Assembly (NCBI RefSeq): GCF_005877055.1
Contig: NZ_CP039424.1
Coordinates: 2,728,001 to 2,792,000, forward strand
Reading direction: 5' to 3'
Source of the DNA: Citricoccus sp. SGAir0253
GTDB taxonomy: Bacteria > Actinomycetota > Actinomycetes > Actinomycetales > Micrococcaceae
Length of the DNA: 64,000 nucleotides
Numbering within the stretch: the first letter of the stretch is position 1; each line of letters begins with the position of its first letter. The notes below the pieces were generated by a model. That model had not been told where the DNA came from, searched no databases, and saw only the letters and a program-made list of their open reading frames with translations. Below, piece by piece: positions 50,642-59,074 of the stretch. The translations under genes and the position numbers were made by a program.

Positions 50642-52789
50642 TCAGTCCCGGCGCACGACGCGCAGCACGTGCGCCGGCTCGACGTGCGGGTCCAGCCGGA
50701 CGTAGTTGTGCTCGCCCCACTGCCAGCGGGAGCCGGTGATGAGGTCCTCGACCTCGAAGCGGCCCTCCGCGTCCAGGTCCTGCGGCCGCAGGTCGAGGGC
50801 GGACAGGTCCAGGGTGGCGGTCGCCTCGCGCGTGTTGTGCGGGTCCGTGGTCACCACCACGATGATCGTGTCCGCGTGGCCCGGCAGGGACTCCACGAGG
50901 CCCGCGGCGTCCGGAACGCCCGGGAAGACCGTGCCCGTCCCGTCCCCCGCGCCCGTCCCGACGGCGGCGTGCCAGCCCTCCGGCCGGTGGCGCCGGGTCT
51001 TGGAGAAGGCGAGGATCGCGTCGTTGTCCACGCGGTGCAGGGTGAGGTTCTGCAGGTCCTGCAGGGCGGGGTGGGCCCGGCGGATGTGGTTCAGCCGGGT
51101 CAGGAAGGGCGCCAGGGAGCGCCCCTCCGCCTCCGCGGCGGCGTAGTCCCGGGGCCGGAACTCGTACTTCTCGTTGTCGATGTACTCCTCCGCCCCGGGC
51201 CGGGCCACGTGCTCGAAGAGCTCGTAGCCGGAGTACATGCCCCACAGCGGATTGGACATGGTGGCGAGCACGGCGCGGATCTTGAACGCCGCCGGGCCGC
51301 CGAACTGCAGGTACTCGGTGAGGATGTCCGGGGTGTTGACGAAGAAGTTCGGCCGGTAGAACGCCGCGGTCTCGGCCGTCACCTCGTGCAGGTACTCCGC
51401 GATCTCGTCCCGGGTGTTCCGCCACGTGAAGTAGGAGTAGGACTGCTGGTAGCCCACGCGGCCGAGGGCGTGCATCATGGCCGGCCGGGTGAACGCCTCG
51501 GCCAGGAAGACGACCTCCGGGTGGCGGCGGTGCACCTTGGCGATCAGCCACTCCCAGAACCACAGCGGCTTGGTGTGCGGGTTGTCCACGCGGAAGATCT
51601 TCACGCCCCGGGCGATCCACAGCTCCACCACGTCCAGCACGGCCCGGCGCAGCCCGCGCGGGTCGTTGTCGAAGTTCAGCGGGTAGATGTCCTGGTACTT
51701 CTTCGGCGGGTTCTCCGCGTAGGCGATCGAGCCGTCCACGCGCGTGGTGAACCACTCGGGGTGCTCGCGCACCCAGGGGTGGTCCGGGGAGCACTGCAGC
51801 GCCAGGTCCAGCGCCACCTCCATGCCCAGCTCCGCCGCGCGGTCCACGAAGCGGGCGAAGTCCTCCTCGGTGCCGAGCTCGGGGTGGATCGCGTCGTGGC
51901 CGCCGTCCTCGGAGCCGATGGCCCACGGCGAGCCGGGGTCCTGCGGGCCGGCGGTGAGCGTGTTGTTCGGGCCCTTGCGGTGGGCGTGCCCGATGGGGTG
52001 GATCGGCGGGAGGTAGACGACGTCGAAGCCCATCCGGGCGATCGCCGGGAGGCGCTCGGCCGCCGTCGTGAAGGTCCCCGAGGTCCAGGTGCCGGACTCG
52101 GGGTGGTAGGCCGCGCCCTCGGAGCGCGGGAAGAACTCGTACCACGCGCCGCGGCCGGCGAGCGCCCGCTGGACGTCCAGCGGGTACCGCGGCGAGGGCG
52201 AGACGAACTCGCGGATCGGCCGGGCGGCCAGCACCTCGGCCAGCTCGGGGTCCTCCGCGGCGGTGAGCCGCTCGGCGGTGTCCCGCGAGCCGTCCTCGAG
52301 CCCGCGCGCGGCCCGCTCGAGGATGACGCGGTCGGCCTCGGAGCGCTCGGGCTCGGCGGCGGCGCGGCGGAACAGGGCGCCGCCCTCGGCGAGCATCAGC
52401 TCGACGTCGATGCCCGCCTGGATCTTCACCGTGGCGGCGTGGTGCCACGTGGCGTAGGGGTCCGACCAGCCCTCGACCACGAGGGCGTGGGGGCCGACCT
52501 GCGCCGGGCGCAGGACGGCCCGGTACTCGTCGAGGCCCGGGGCCCCCTCGTGCATGCGCACGCGCTGGACCTCCTCGCCGGAGGGGCCGTAGAGCACGGC
52601 GGTGGCCCCCAGCCGGTCGTGTCCCTCGCGGAACACGGTGGCGCGCACGGGGATGTCCTCCCCCACGACGGCCTTGGCCGGGTGCGCGCCGCAGTCGACC
52701 ACCGGCTGCACGCCGGTGACGGGGATGCGGCCCGCCGTGACCTCGGTACGGGACATCGGGACGGTGTTCGGATTCCTGGAAGCCTCCAC
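50642..52789 (-). CDS. glgE: Alpha-1,4-glucan:maltose-1-phosphate maltosyltransferase
   Basis: A 715-residue GH13 enzyme (GlgE) that extends alpha-1,4-glucan with maltosyl units from maltose-1-phosphate. The N-terminal domain (about 20-115) carries the RIPVTGVQPVVDCGAHPAK segment, and a helical insert follows. The barrel shows VVYLPPIHPIGHAHRKGPNN, KIFRVDNPHTKPLWFW (nucleophile Asp), VVFLAEAFTRPAMM (acid Glu) and NTPDILTEYL. The GTG at 52789 is preferred because TAACGT ends 7 bases before it; an ATG at 52756 would give a 704-residue form. First gene of glgE-treS-mak/glgB, the complete GlgE pathway in order of use. Divergent from glgP. Confidence 0.96.
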   Translation of the reverse strand: MEASRNPNTVPMSRTEVTAGRIPVTGVQPVVDCGAHPAKAVVGEDIPVRATVFREGHDRLGATAVLYGPSGEEVQRVRMHEGAPGLDEYRAVLRPAQVGPHALVVEGWSDPYATWHHAATVKIQAGIDVELMLAEGGALFRRAAAEPERSEADRVILERAARGLEDGSRDTAERLTAAEDPELAEVLAARPIREFVSPSPRYPLDVQRALAGRGAWYEFFPRSEGAAYHPESGTWTSGTFTTAAERLPAIARMGFDVVYLPPIHPIGHAHRKGPNNTLTAGPQDPGSPWAIGSEDGGHDAIHPELGTEEDFARFVDRAAELGMEVALDLALQCSPDHPWVREHPEWFTTRVDGSIAYAENPPKKYQDIYPLNFDNDPRGLRRAVLDVVELWIARGVKIFRVDNPHTKPLWFWEWLIAKVHRRHPEVVFLAEAFTRPAMMHALGRVGYQQSYSYFTWRNTRDEIAEYLHEVTAETAAFYRPNFFVNTPDILTEYLQFGGPAAFKIRAVLATMSNPLWGMYSGYELFEHVARPGAEEYIDNEKYEFRPRDYAAAEAEGRSLAPFLTRLNHIRRAHPALQDLQNLTLHRVDNDAILAFSKTRRHRPEGWHAAVGTGAGDGTGTVFPGVPDAAGLVESLPGHADTIIVVVTTDPHNTREATATLDLSALDLRPQDLDAEGRFEVEDLITGSRWQWGEHNYVRLDPHVEPAHVLRVVRRD

Positions 52790-52796
52790 GCGGTCG

Positions 52797-52802
52797 ACGT
52801 TA
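52797..52802 (-). promoter_or_regulatory. -10 box (TAACGT) of the glgE operon
   Basis: TAACGT on the minus strand ends 7 bases before GTG 52789. TTGGCC 18 bases further upstream may be the -35. No Shine-Dalgarno is seen, so a leaderless start is inferred. Confidence 0.5.
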
Positions 52803-52851
52803 CCGGTGCCGTCAACCGCTGGCCAACGCCATCGGCCCTTCTCGGACGGAC

Positions 52852-52907
52852 GCGCCCCGTGCGGCGGGGCGCGCGGCCGGGTGCGCGCCCCGGTGCGCGG
52901 CGGGGCG
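52852..52907. promoter_or_regulatory. Two tandem imperfect palindromes in the glgE-glgP divergent region
   Basis: GCGCCCCG-N5-CGGGGCGC (52852-52872) is followed by a second copy with the same arms and a longer centre (52886-52907). Centres are about 34 bp apart, near three helical turns. They could be operators for a regulator shared by glgE and glgP. Confidence 0.4.
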
Positions 52908-52988
52908 TACGGCGGGGTATTCAGCCCGCGGCCACGCGGGCGTCGCACGGGGTTCACCCGCGCCGCCGGGGCCGATCCCGGCGGCGTG

Positions 52989-52994
52989 GATAAT
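52989..52994 (+). promoter_or_regulatory. -10 box (GATAAT) of glgP
   Basis: GATAAT ends 7 bases before GTG 53002. An ATG at 52993 lies inside the box and is therefore unlikely as start. Confidence 0.5.
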
Positions 52995-53001
52995 GGGCCC
53001 T

Positions 53002-55635
53002 GTGAAGGCCATTCGTCGGTTCACCGTCCGCACCCACCTGCCCGCCTCGATCGCCGGCCTGGGCCGCCTGGCCACCAACCTGCGGTGGTCGTGGCACCCG
53101 GAGACCAAGAGGCTGTTCCACGACCTCGACCCCGCGGCGTGGCGGCGGCTGGACCAGGACCCGGTGGCCCTGCTGGGCTCCTTCGACCGGGCCCGGCTCG
53201 CCGAGCTCGCCGCGGACGAGTCGATCGTGCGCCGGGTGGCCGCGGCCACCGAGGACCTCGACCGCTACCTCACCGAGGACCGCTGGTTCCAGCACGAGTC
53301 CGCCGGCTGGGAGGTCCCCCCGCGCTCGATCGCGTACTTCTCCCCCGAGTTCGGCATCACCGCCGTGCTCCCCCAGTACTCCGGCGGCCTGGGCATCCTC
53401 GCCGGCGACCACCTGAAGTCCGCCTCGGACCTCGGGGTGCCGGTGATCGGCGTGGGCCTGCTGTACCAGTCGGGCTACTTCAAGCAGTCGCTCTCGCGGG
53501 ACGCCTGGCAGCAGGAGACCTACCCGGTCCTGGACCCGGACAACCTGCCGCTGTCCCTGCTCAAGCACCGCGACGGCACGCCCGCCCTGGTCTCCCTGCC
53601 GTTGCCGGGCCACCGCACCCTGCACGCGCAGGTCTGGCGGGCCGACGTCGGGCGCGTCCCCCTGCTGCTGCTGGACTCCAACGTCCCGGCCAACGACGAC
53701 ACGGCGCGCTCCGTCACCGACCGGCTGTACGGCGGCGGCGGCGAGCAGCGCCTGCAGCAGGAGCTGCTGCTGGGCATGGGCGGCGTCCGGGCGCTGCGCC
53801 TGTTCGCGGAGCTGACCGGCACGGAGGCCCCGAGCGTCTACCACACCAACGAGGGCCACGCGGGGTTCCAGGGGATCGAGCGGATCGAGGAGCTCATGGC
53901 CGCGGGGCTCGACTGGGAGAGCGCCCTGTGCTCCGTGCGCGCCTCCACCGTGTTCACCACGCACACCCCCGTGCCCGCCGGGATCGACCGCTTCGACCGC
54001 TCGCTCGTGGAGCAGTTCTTCCGGGCCGGCCTGGCCCCGAGCGTCCCCGTGGAGGAAGTCCTGGCCCTGGGGGCCGAGGACTACGACGGCGGCCACCGCG
54101 GGCTGCACAACATGGCCGTGATGGGCCTGCGGCTGGGCCAGCGGGCCAACGGGGTGGCGCGGCTGCACGGCCAGGTCTCCCGGGAGATGTTCCGGGGCCT
54201 GTGGCCGGGCTTCGACGCCGACGAGGTCCCGATCACCTCCATCACCAACGGCGTGCACGCCCCCACGTGGGTCTCCAGCACCGTCTCCGACCGCGCGATC
54301 GAGCTGTTCGGCACCTCCGCGGTGGCCGGCCCCGACTGGGGGCGGGTGTGGGACGTGCCGGACGAGGAGCTGTGGGAGGTCCGCCGGACGCTGCGCCGAG
54401 CGCTCATCGCGGACGTCCGCGCCCGGCTGCGGTCCTCGTGGCTCAAGCGGGGCGCCTCCGAGGCGGAGGTGGCCTGGACGGCCTCCGTGCTGGACGAGGA
54501 CGTGCTGACCATCGGCTTCGCCCGGCGCGTGCCCACCTACAAGCGGCTGACCCTCATGCTGCGCGACCCCGCGCGGCTCAAGCGGCTGCTGCTGGACCCC
54601 GAGCACCCGGTCCAGCTGGTGGTGGCGGGCAAGTCCCACCCCGCGGACGAGCAGGGCAAGCTGATGATCCAGGAGATGGTCCGGTTCGCCGACGACCCCG
54701 AGGTCCGCCACCGGATTGCCTTCCTGCCGAACTACGACATCCAGATGGCCTCCACCCTGATGCCCGGCTGCGACGTGTGGCTCAACAACCCGCTGCGCCC
54801 GCTCGAGGCGTGCGGGACCTCGGGGATGAAGGTGGCCATGAACGGCGGCCTGAACCTGTCCGTGCTGGACGGCTGGTGGGACGAGATGTTCGACGGCGAG
54901 AACGGCTGGGCCATCCCCACCGCCTCCTCCGCGGCGAGCACCGGGGAGCGGGACGACATCGAGGCCGCGGCCCTGTACGACCTGCTGGAGAGCCAGGTGG
55001 TGCCCCGGTTCTACGGGGCCGAGCGCTCCGACCAGGCCGGCGCGGCGGGGCCCTCCGCGGCCTCCCGGGACGGGCTGCCGCACCAGTGGATCGCCATGGT
55101 CAAGCACACCATGGCCACCCTCGGCCCGGCGATGTCCGCCGACCGCATGGTCCAGGACTACGTGACGCGGCTCTACCGGCCCGCCGCCGCCGCGGGGCGG
55201 GTGATGGACGGCGACGACTTCGCCCGGGCCCGCGAGCTGGCCGGGTGGAAGACGCGCGTGCGCTCGGCGTTCGGGCGCGTGGCCGTGGAGCACGTGGACT
55301 CGCTCGGCGTCTCGGAGGAGCCGCAGGTCGGGGACGAGCTGCAGGTCTCGGCCTACGTGGACCTCGGCGACCTGGAGCCGGCGGACGTGTGCGTCCAGGC
55401 CGTGTACGGCCGGGTCGCCACCGAGCCCTCCGGCAGCCTCGACGAGGACCGCCTCGTGGACACCTCCGCCCTCGAGCTGTCCCCGGCCGAGGACCTCGGC
55501 GAGGGCCGCTGGCGGTTCGCCGGCTCCCTGCTCATCGACCGGTCCGGGGCGTTCGGCTACTCCGTGCGGGTGCTGCCGCGGCACGAGCTGCTGGCCTCCC
55601 CGGCGGAGATGGCGCTCGTGGTCAACGCCGGCTGA
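53002..55635 (+). CDS. glgP: Alpha-glucan phosphorylase (short-type GlgP)
   Basis: An 877-residue GT35 phosphorylase releasing glucose-1-phosphate from glucan. The N-terminal DUF3417 region (LPASIAGLGRLATNLRWSWH) precedes IAYFSPEFGI, SGGLGILAGDHLKSASDLG, VYHTNEGHAGF and FTTHTPVPAGIDRF. The PLP-lysine motif EACGTSGMKVAMNGGLN is present, with K the expected Schiff-base residue. This is the actinobacterial/archaeal phosphorylase group rather than the E. coli type. The GTG at 53002 fits the -10 box 7 bases upstream. Divergent from glgE and followed by a palindromic element that may terminate it. Confidence 0.96.
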   Translation: MKAIRRFTVRTHLPASIAGLGRLATNLRWSWHPETKRLFHDLDPAAWRRLDQDPVALLGSFDRARLAELAADESIVRRVAAATEDLDRYLTEDRWFQHESAGWEVPPRSIAYFSPEFGITAVLPQYSGGLGILAGDHLKSASDLGVPVIGVGLLYQSGYFKQSLSRDAWQQETYPVLDPDNLPLSLLKHRDGTPALVSLPLPGHRTLHAQVWRADVGRVPLLLLDSNVPANDDTARSVTDRLYGGGGEQRLQQELLLGMGGVRALRLFAELTGTEAPSVYHTNEGHAGFQGIERIEELMAAGLDWESALCSVRASTVFTTHTPVPAGIDRFDRSLVEQFFRAGLAPSVPVEEVLALGAEDYDGGHRGLHNMAVMGLRLGQRANGVARLHGQVSREMFRGLWPGFDADEVPITSITNGVHAPTWVSSTVSDRAIELFGTSAVAGPDWGRVWDVPDEELWEVRRTLRRALIADVRARLRSSWLKRGASEAEVAWTASVLDEDVLTIGFARRVPTYKRLTLMLRDPARLKRLLLDPEHPVQLVVAGKSHPADEQGKLMIQEMVRFADDPEVRHRIAFLPNYDIQMASTLMPGCDVWLNNPLRPLEACGTSGMKVAMNGGLNLSVLDGWWDEMFDGENGWAIPTASSAASTGERDDIEAAALYDLLESQVVPRFYGAERSDQAGAAGPSAASRDGLPHQWIAMVKHTMATLGPAMSADRMVQDYVTRLYRPAAAAGRVMDGDDFARARELAGWKTRVRSAFGRVAVEHVDSLGVSEEPQVGDELQVSAYVDLGDLEPADVCVQAVYGRVATEPSGSLDEDRLVDTSALELSPAEDLGEGRWRFAGSLLIDRSGAFGYSVRVLPRHELLASPAEMALVVNAG

Positions 55636-55651
55636 CCCCCTTCCGGCGCAA

Positions 55652-55718
55652 CTGGAGGTCGATTCCGCCCCGTCTCGCGCCCGGAATGGCCCGGATCCGG
55701 GGCGGAATCGACCGCCAG
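55652..55718. repeat. Palindromic element A (67 bp), downstream of the DUF559-type gene
   Basis: CTGGAGGTCGATTCCGCCCC (55652-55671) pairs with 55699-55718 at 19 of 20 positions across a 27-base centre. Flanking TGACCCC and GGGGTCA add an outer stem. It lies between the convergent ends of glgP and the next gene and could act as a terminator. Read in reverse complement it resembles element B at 56791-56857 along most of its length. Confidence 0.85.
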
Positions 55719-55737
55719 ATGAGGGGTCAGGCGGGGG

Positions 55738-56667
55738 TCAGGCGGGCGAGCCGGGGGTCCAGCCGCGGGCGAGCAGCGCGGCGCGGGTCTTCCGCACCGC
55801 GGGGGCCCAGTCGTCGCGGGCGTGGCGCGCGCTGAACCGCAGCTCCATCCAGTCCACGGACTGCAGCCGTTCCGCCCGCTCGATGTCGCGCTGCACCTGG
55901 AGCGGCCCGGAGTGGTGTTCCCCGTCGTACTCCAGGTCGATCCGCAGGTCCTGGTAGGTCAGGTCCCCGCGGTGCAGCCGTTCCCCCGTGAGCGGGTGGA
56001 CGATCCACTGGTTGACGGCCGGCTCCGGCAGGCCCGCGTCCACGAGCGCCAGCCGGAGGGAGGTCTCCTGGGGAGAGTCCGAGCCGACGCGGGCCCGGTC
56101 CAGGGCCAGCCTCGCCCTGCGGATGCCCGGCTTGCCCCGGTGGGCGGCCAGCAGGTCCCGCAACCGCTCGGGCGTGCTCAGCGGGAGCCGGTCCCACTGG
56201 CCGCCCCACACCGGGTTGAACAGCCAGTCGGCCCACAGCACGAGCCGCCGCTCGCCCGCCGCCCGGGCCAGGTCCAGCCACGTGCGGCCCGGCGTGGTCA
56301 CGGCGATCCCGCCGACCCGCACCACCTCCGAGGGCAGGACGAGCCCCCGGCGTCCCGTCGTCCCCCGGACGCGGGACCGGCGGTCGCCGGCGACCGACAG
56401 CAGGTGCAGCTCCTCCGGCACCCGCGCCCCGGGGAACCCCCACACGAGCGCGGCCGACCCGTGGGAGGCCACGTCCGCCCCCGCCGCCGTGGTGGCCCGC
56501 AGCAGCGAGAGGTGCAGCTCGGCCTCGTCCCGGGCGCGCCGTTCCGGGCTGTAGAGACCGTGCAGGTGGCGTTCCGCCCGGGCTCCCTGCAGTCTCCGGC
56601 GGCCGATGCCCAGCTCCCGGGCCTCGGCGACGGTCACGATGTCGGGCACGCTGGCCGGCAGGTCCAT
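55738..56667 (-). CDS. DUF559/AbiEi-like protein with Vsr-type nuclease fold, cassette-like
   Basis: A 309-residue protein of a group abundant in actinobacteria. The N-terminal 60 residues (VTVAEARELGIGRRRLQGARAERHLHGLYSP) resemble the AbiEi antitoxin winged-helix start. The middle has SHGSAALVWGFP and VTTPGRTWLDLAR. The C-terminal part (about 205-300) contains DLTYQDLRIDLEYDGEHHSG and DIERAERLQSVDWMELRFSA, the Asp/Glu pattern of the DUF559, very-short-patch-repair-like endonuclease fold. The ATG at 56667 has CACGCT ending 6 bases upstream. No partner toxin is adjacent. It lies between two inverted 67-bp palindromes inside an otherwise glucan-related region, which suggests insertion as a cassette. 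Confidence 0.78.
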   Translation of the reverse strand: MDLPASVPDIVTVAEARELGIGRRRLQGARAERHLHGLYSPERRARDEAELHLSLLRATTAAGADVASHGSAALVWGFPGARVPEELHLLSVAGDRRSRVRGTTGRRGLVLPSEVVRVGGIAVTTPGRTWLDLARAAGERRLVLWADWLFNPVWGGQWDRLPLSTPERLRDLLAAHRGKPGIRRARLALDRARVGSDSPQETSLRLALVDAGLPEPAVNQWIVHPLTGERLHRGDLTYQDLRIDLEYDGEHHSGPLQVQRDIERAERLQSVDWMELRFSARHARDDWAPAVRKTRAALLARGWTPGSPA

Positions 56668-56790
56668 GCGCCCAGCGTGGCCGGGGACCGCCGCCCGGGG
56701 TGACCGGGCCGCCGTCGGGGTGGACGGCGGGGGCGCTCCCGGGGGCTGTGGAGGTCCCGCTCCCCGGCCCCTCCCCACCGCCCTCGGCAT

Positions 56791-56857
56791 CTGGCGGTCG
56801 ATTCCGCACCGTTCCGGGCCGCCACGGCGCCGAGACCGGGGCAGATTCGACCGCCAG
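56791..56857. repeat. Palindromic element B (67 bp), upstream of the DUF559-type gene
   Basis: CTGGCGGTCGATTCCGCACC (56791-56810) pairs with the region ending 56857 with three mismatches in 21. It has the same length and terminal sequence as element A and is in inverted orientation to it, so the gene is bracketed. It also lies 46 bases beyond the glgX stop codon. Confidence 0.85.
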
Positions 56858-56903
56858 TCGCGCAGGGGTGCGCAGGGGTAGGCAGGGACGCGGAGGGGTG
56901 GGG

Positions 56904-59069
56904 TCAGACGGAGTAGAGGGTGATCGAGTTGCCCTCGATCGTGTCCCGGTCCCCCGGGGAGAACTGGGCGCCGCGGCGCCGGTCCCCGTGGCGGCAGGTC
57001 GCCAGCTGCAGCTCGAAGGACTGCAGGGCCGAGCCGGCGTCATCCATCACCCCGCGCACGGACTCCGGGGTGGGCAGGCGGAACGAGGTCCTGTCCAGGG
57101 CGCCGTTGAACACGATCAGCCCCGTGCTCCGCCCCCCGGGGACGCCGATCAGCAGCTGGAGCAGGCGGCGGGACGGGTCCGACCAGTCGTCCGGCGTCAT
57201 CGGCAGGCCCCGGTCGCTGAACCACATCAGGTACCCGGGCTCCCGGGACGGGTAGGAGTACGGCTGCCCGGCGAGGAACTCCTTGCGGATCGCGATCAGC
57301 CGGCGCGTGGTGGCCAGCATCCGCTGCTGGCGCTCCTCGAGGTCCCAGTCCGTCCAGGAGATCTCGTTGTCCTGGCAGTACGCGTTGTTGTTGCCCCGCT
57401 GGGTGCGGCCGATCTCGTCCCCGGCGGTGATCATCGGCACGCCGAGGGAGACCAGCAGCGTGGCCATGAGGTTGCGGGCGGTCTGGGCGCGCGCGTCCCG
57501 GATCGCCTCGTCCTCCGTGGGCCCCTCCACCCCGTGGTTGTAGGAGCGGTTGTGGGAGTTGCCGTCCCGGTTGTCCTCGCCGTTGGCCTCGTTGTGCTTC
57601 TCGTTGTAGGACACGAGGTCGCGCAGCGTGAACCCGTCGTGGGCCGTGACGAGGTTGACCGAGGCCAGCGCCGAGCGCCCCGAGCCGGCGAACAGCCCCG
57701 CCGAGCCGGCCAGGCAGTCGGCCAGCCGCGCCGTGGACCCGCCCGAGCCGCCGTGCTCCATGGCCCCGCGGTCGGCGACCCAGAAGTCCCGCACGACGTC
57801 CCGGAACCGGTCGTTCCAGTCCGACCAGCCGGGCGGGAAGTGCCCCGTCTGCCAGCCGCCGACCGCCACGTCCCACGGCTCGGCGATCAGCTTGGTGCCC
57901 GCCAGCACGGGGTCCGCCTGGGCGGCCACGAGGAAGGGGTGCCGGCTGGTGAAGTGGTGCGCTTCGTCCCGGCACATGGTCACGGCCAGGTCGAAGCGGA
58001 ACCCGTCCACCTGGAAGTCGGTCACCCAGCGGCGCAGCGAGTCCAGGGTCATCCGCACCACCTGCGGGTCGGTGAAGTCCAGGGCGTTGCCGCAACCCGT
58101 GGTGTCCAGGTAGCCCCCGGACGCGTCGTGCCGGTAGTACTGCCGCTCGCCCAGGCCGCGCCAGCAGAAGGTGGGGCCGCCGGGTCCCTCCTCCGCCGTG
58201 TGGTTGTAGACCACGTCCAGGATGACCTCGAGGCCGGCCTCGTGCAGGAGCTTGACCATGCCCTTGAACTCGTCCTGGATCGCCTTCGGGCCGCCGGCCC
58301 GGGCGGCCGCGGTGGCGTAGCCGGGGTGCGGGGCGAAGAAGCTCACGGAGTTGTAGCCCCAGTAGTTGACCAGGCCCTTGTCCTGCAGGTGGTCCTCGTC
58401 CCGGTGGTGGTGGACCGGCAGCAGCTCGACGGCGGTGATCCCCAGCTCCTGCAGGTACCGCACCATGACGGGATGGGCCAGCCCGGCGTAGGTGCCGCGC
58501 AGTTCCTCGGGGATCCCCGGGTGCAGCCTGGTCTGGCCGATGACGTGGGCCTCGTAGACGATCGTGTCCCGCAGCGGCACGTGCGGGCGCTGCACCCCGC
58601 TCCAGTCGAAGTCCCGCGGCACCCGCACGGACCAGTACCGCCCGCCGCGCTCCACCACCGCGTCCCCGTAGGGGTCGAGCAGCAGCTGGGGCAGGGCCCG
58701 CTCCTTGCCGGACGTCGGCCGGCCCGTCCGGGACAGCCCGGGGATGCGGCGGTCTCGGGGCACGAACGCGTAGAGGCTGCCGTGGCCGATCCCGGGCACG
58801 GTGCCGTGGTGCACGCGGTCCGTGACGTCGAAGAGCGGGGCCCGCTGCAGGTCGGCCGCCGTGGGCACGGCGTCCACGGGGAAGCCGGGCCCGGTGTACA
58901 CCACGTCGAGCGCCTCCTGGCCAGGGGCGTACACCGCCACGTTGACGGCGCCGGGGACGTCCACCACGCCCGGGACGCAGTCCGCGATCCCCAGCGGGAA
59001 CGGCCGGGACCGGTGCCCGGTGACGTGGTGCAGCGGCGCGGGCACGGACGCGGTCGGCAGGGAGGCCAT
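56904..59069 (-). CDS. glgX: Glycogen debranching enzyme GlgX
   Basis: A 721-residue GH13 isoamylase-type debranching enzyme. The N-terminal CBM48-like module (FPLGIADCVPGVVDVPGAVN onward) is followed by VILDVVYNHTAEEG, GFRFDLAVTMCRDEAHH (nucleophile Asp), LIAEPWDV (Glu) and VTAHDGFTLRDLVSYNEKHN. It removes alpha-1,6 branches from limit dextrin left by GlgP. The ATG at 59069 follows the rlmB stop by 5 bases, so co-transcription with the translation genes cysS-rlmB is likely. Family length is normal. Confidence 0.95.
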   Translation of the reverse strand: MASLPTASVPAPLHHVTGHRSRPFPLGIADCVPGVVDVPGAVNVAVYAPGQEALDVVYTGPGFPVDAVPTAADLQRAPLFDVTDRVHHGTVPGIGHGSLYAFVPRDRRIPGLSRTGRPTSGKERALPQLLLDPYGDAVVERGGRYWSVRVPRDFDWSGVQRPHVPLRDTIVYEAHVIGQTRLHPGIPEELRGTYAGLAHPVMVRYLQELGITAVELLPVHHHRDEDHLQDKGLVNYWGYNSVSFFAPHPGYATAAARAGGPKAIQDEFKGMVKLLHEAGLEVILDVVYNHTAEEGPGGPTFCWRGLGERQYYRHDASGGYLDTTGCGNALDFTDPQVVRMTLDSLRRWVTDFQVDGFRFDLAVTMCRDEAHHFTSRHPFLVAAQADPVLAGTKLIAEPWDVAVGGWQTGHFPPGWSDWNDRFRDVVRDFWVADRGAMEHGGSGGSTARLADCLAGSAGLFAGSGRSALASVNLVTAHDGFTLRDLVSYNEKHNEANGEDNRDGNSHNRSYNHGVEGPTEDEAIRDARAQTARNLMATLLVSLGVPMITAGDEIGRTQRGNNNAYCQDNEISWTDWDLEERQQRMLATTRRLIAIRKEFLAGQPYSYPSREPGYLMWFSDRGLPMTPDDWSDPSRRLLQLLIGVPGGRSTGLIVFNGALDRTSFRLPTPESVRGVMDDAGSALQSFELQLATCRHGDRRRGAQFSPGDRDTIEGNSITLYSV

Positions 59070-59074
59070 GGCCG

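Noticed and set aside
52989..53001. ATG at 52993 as start of glgP
   Set aside because: It falls inside the GATAAT box, and the added residues are not part of the family N-terminus; GTG 53002 fits better.
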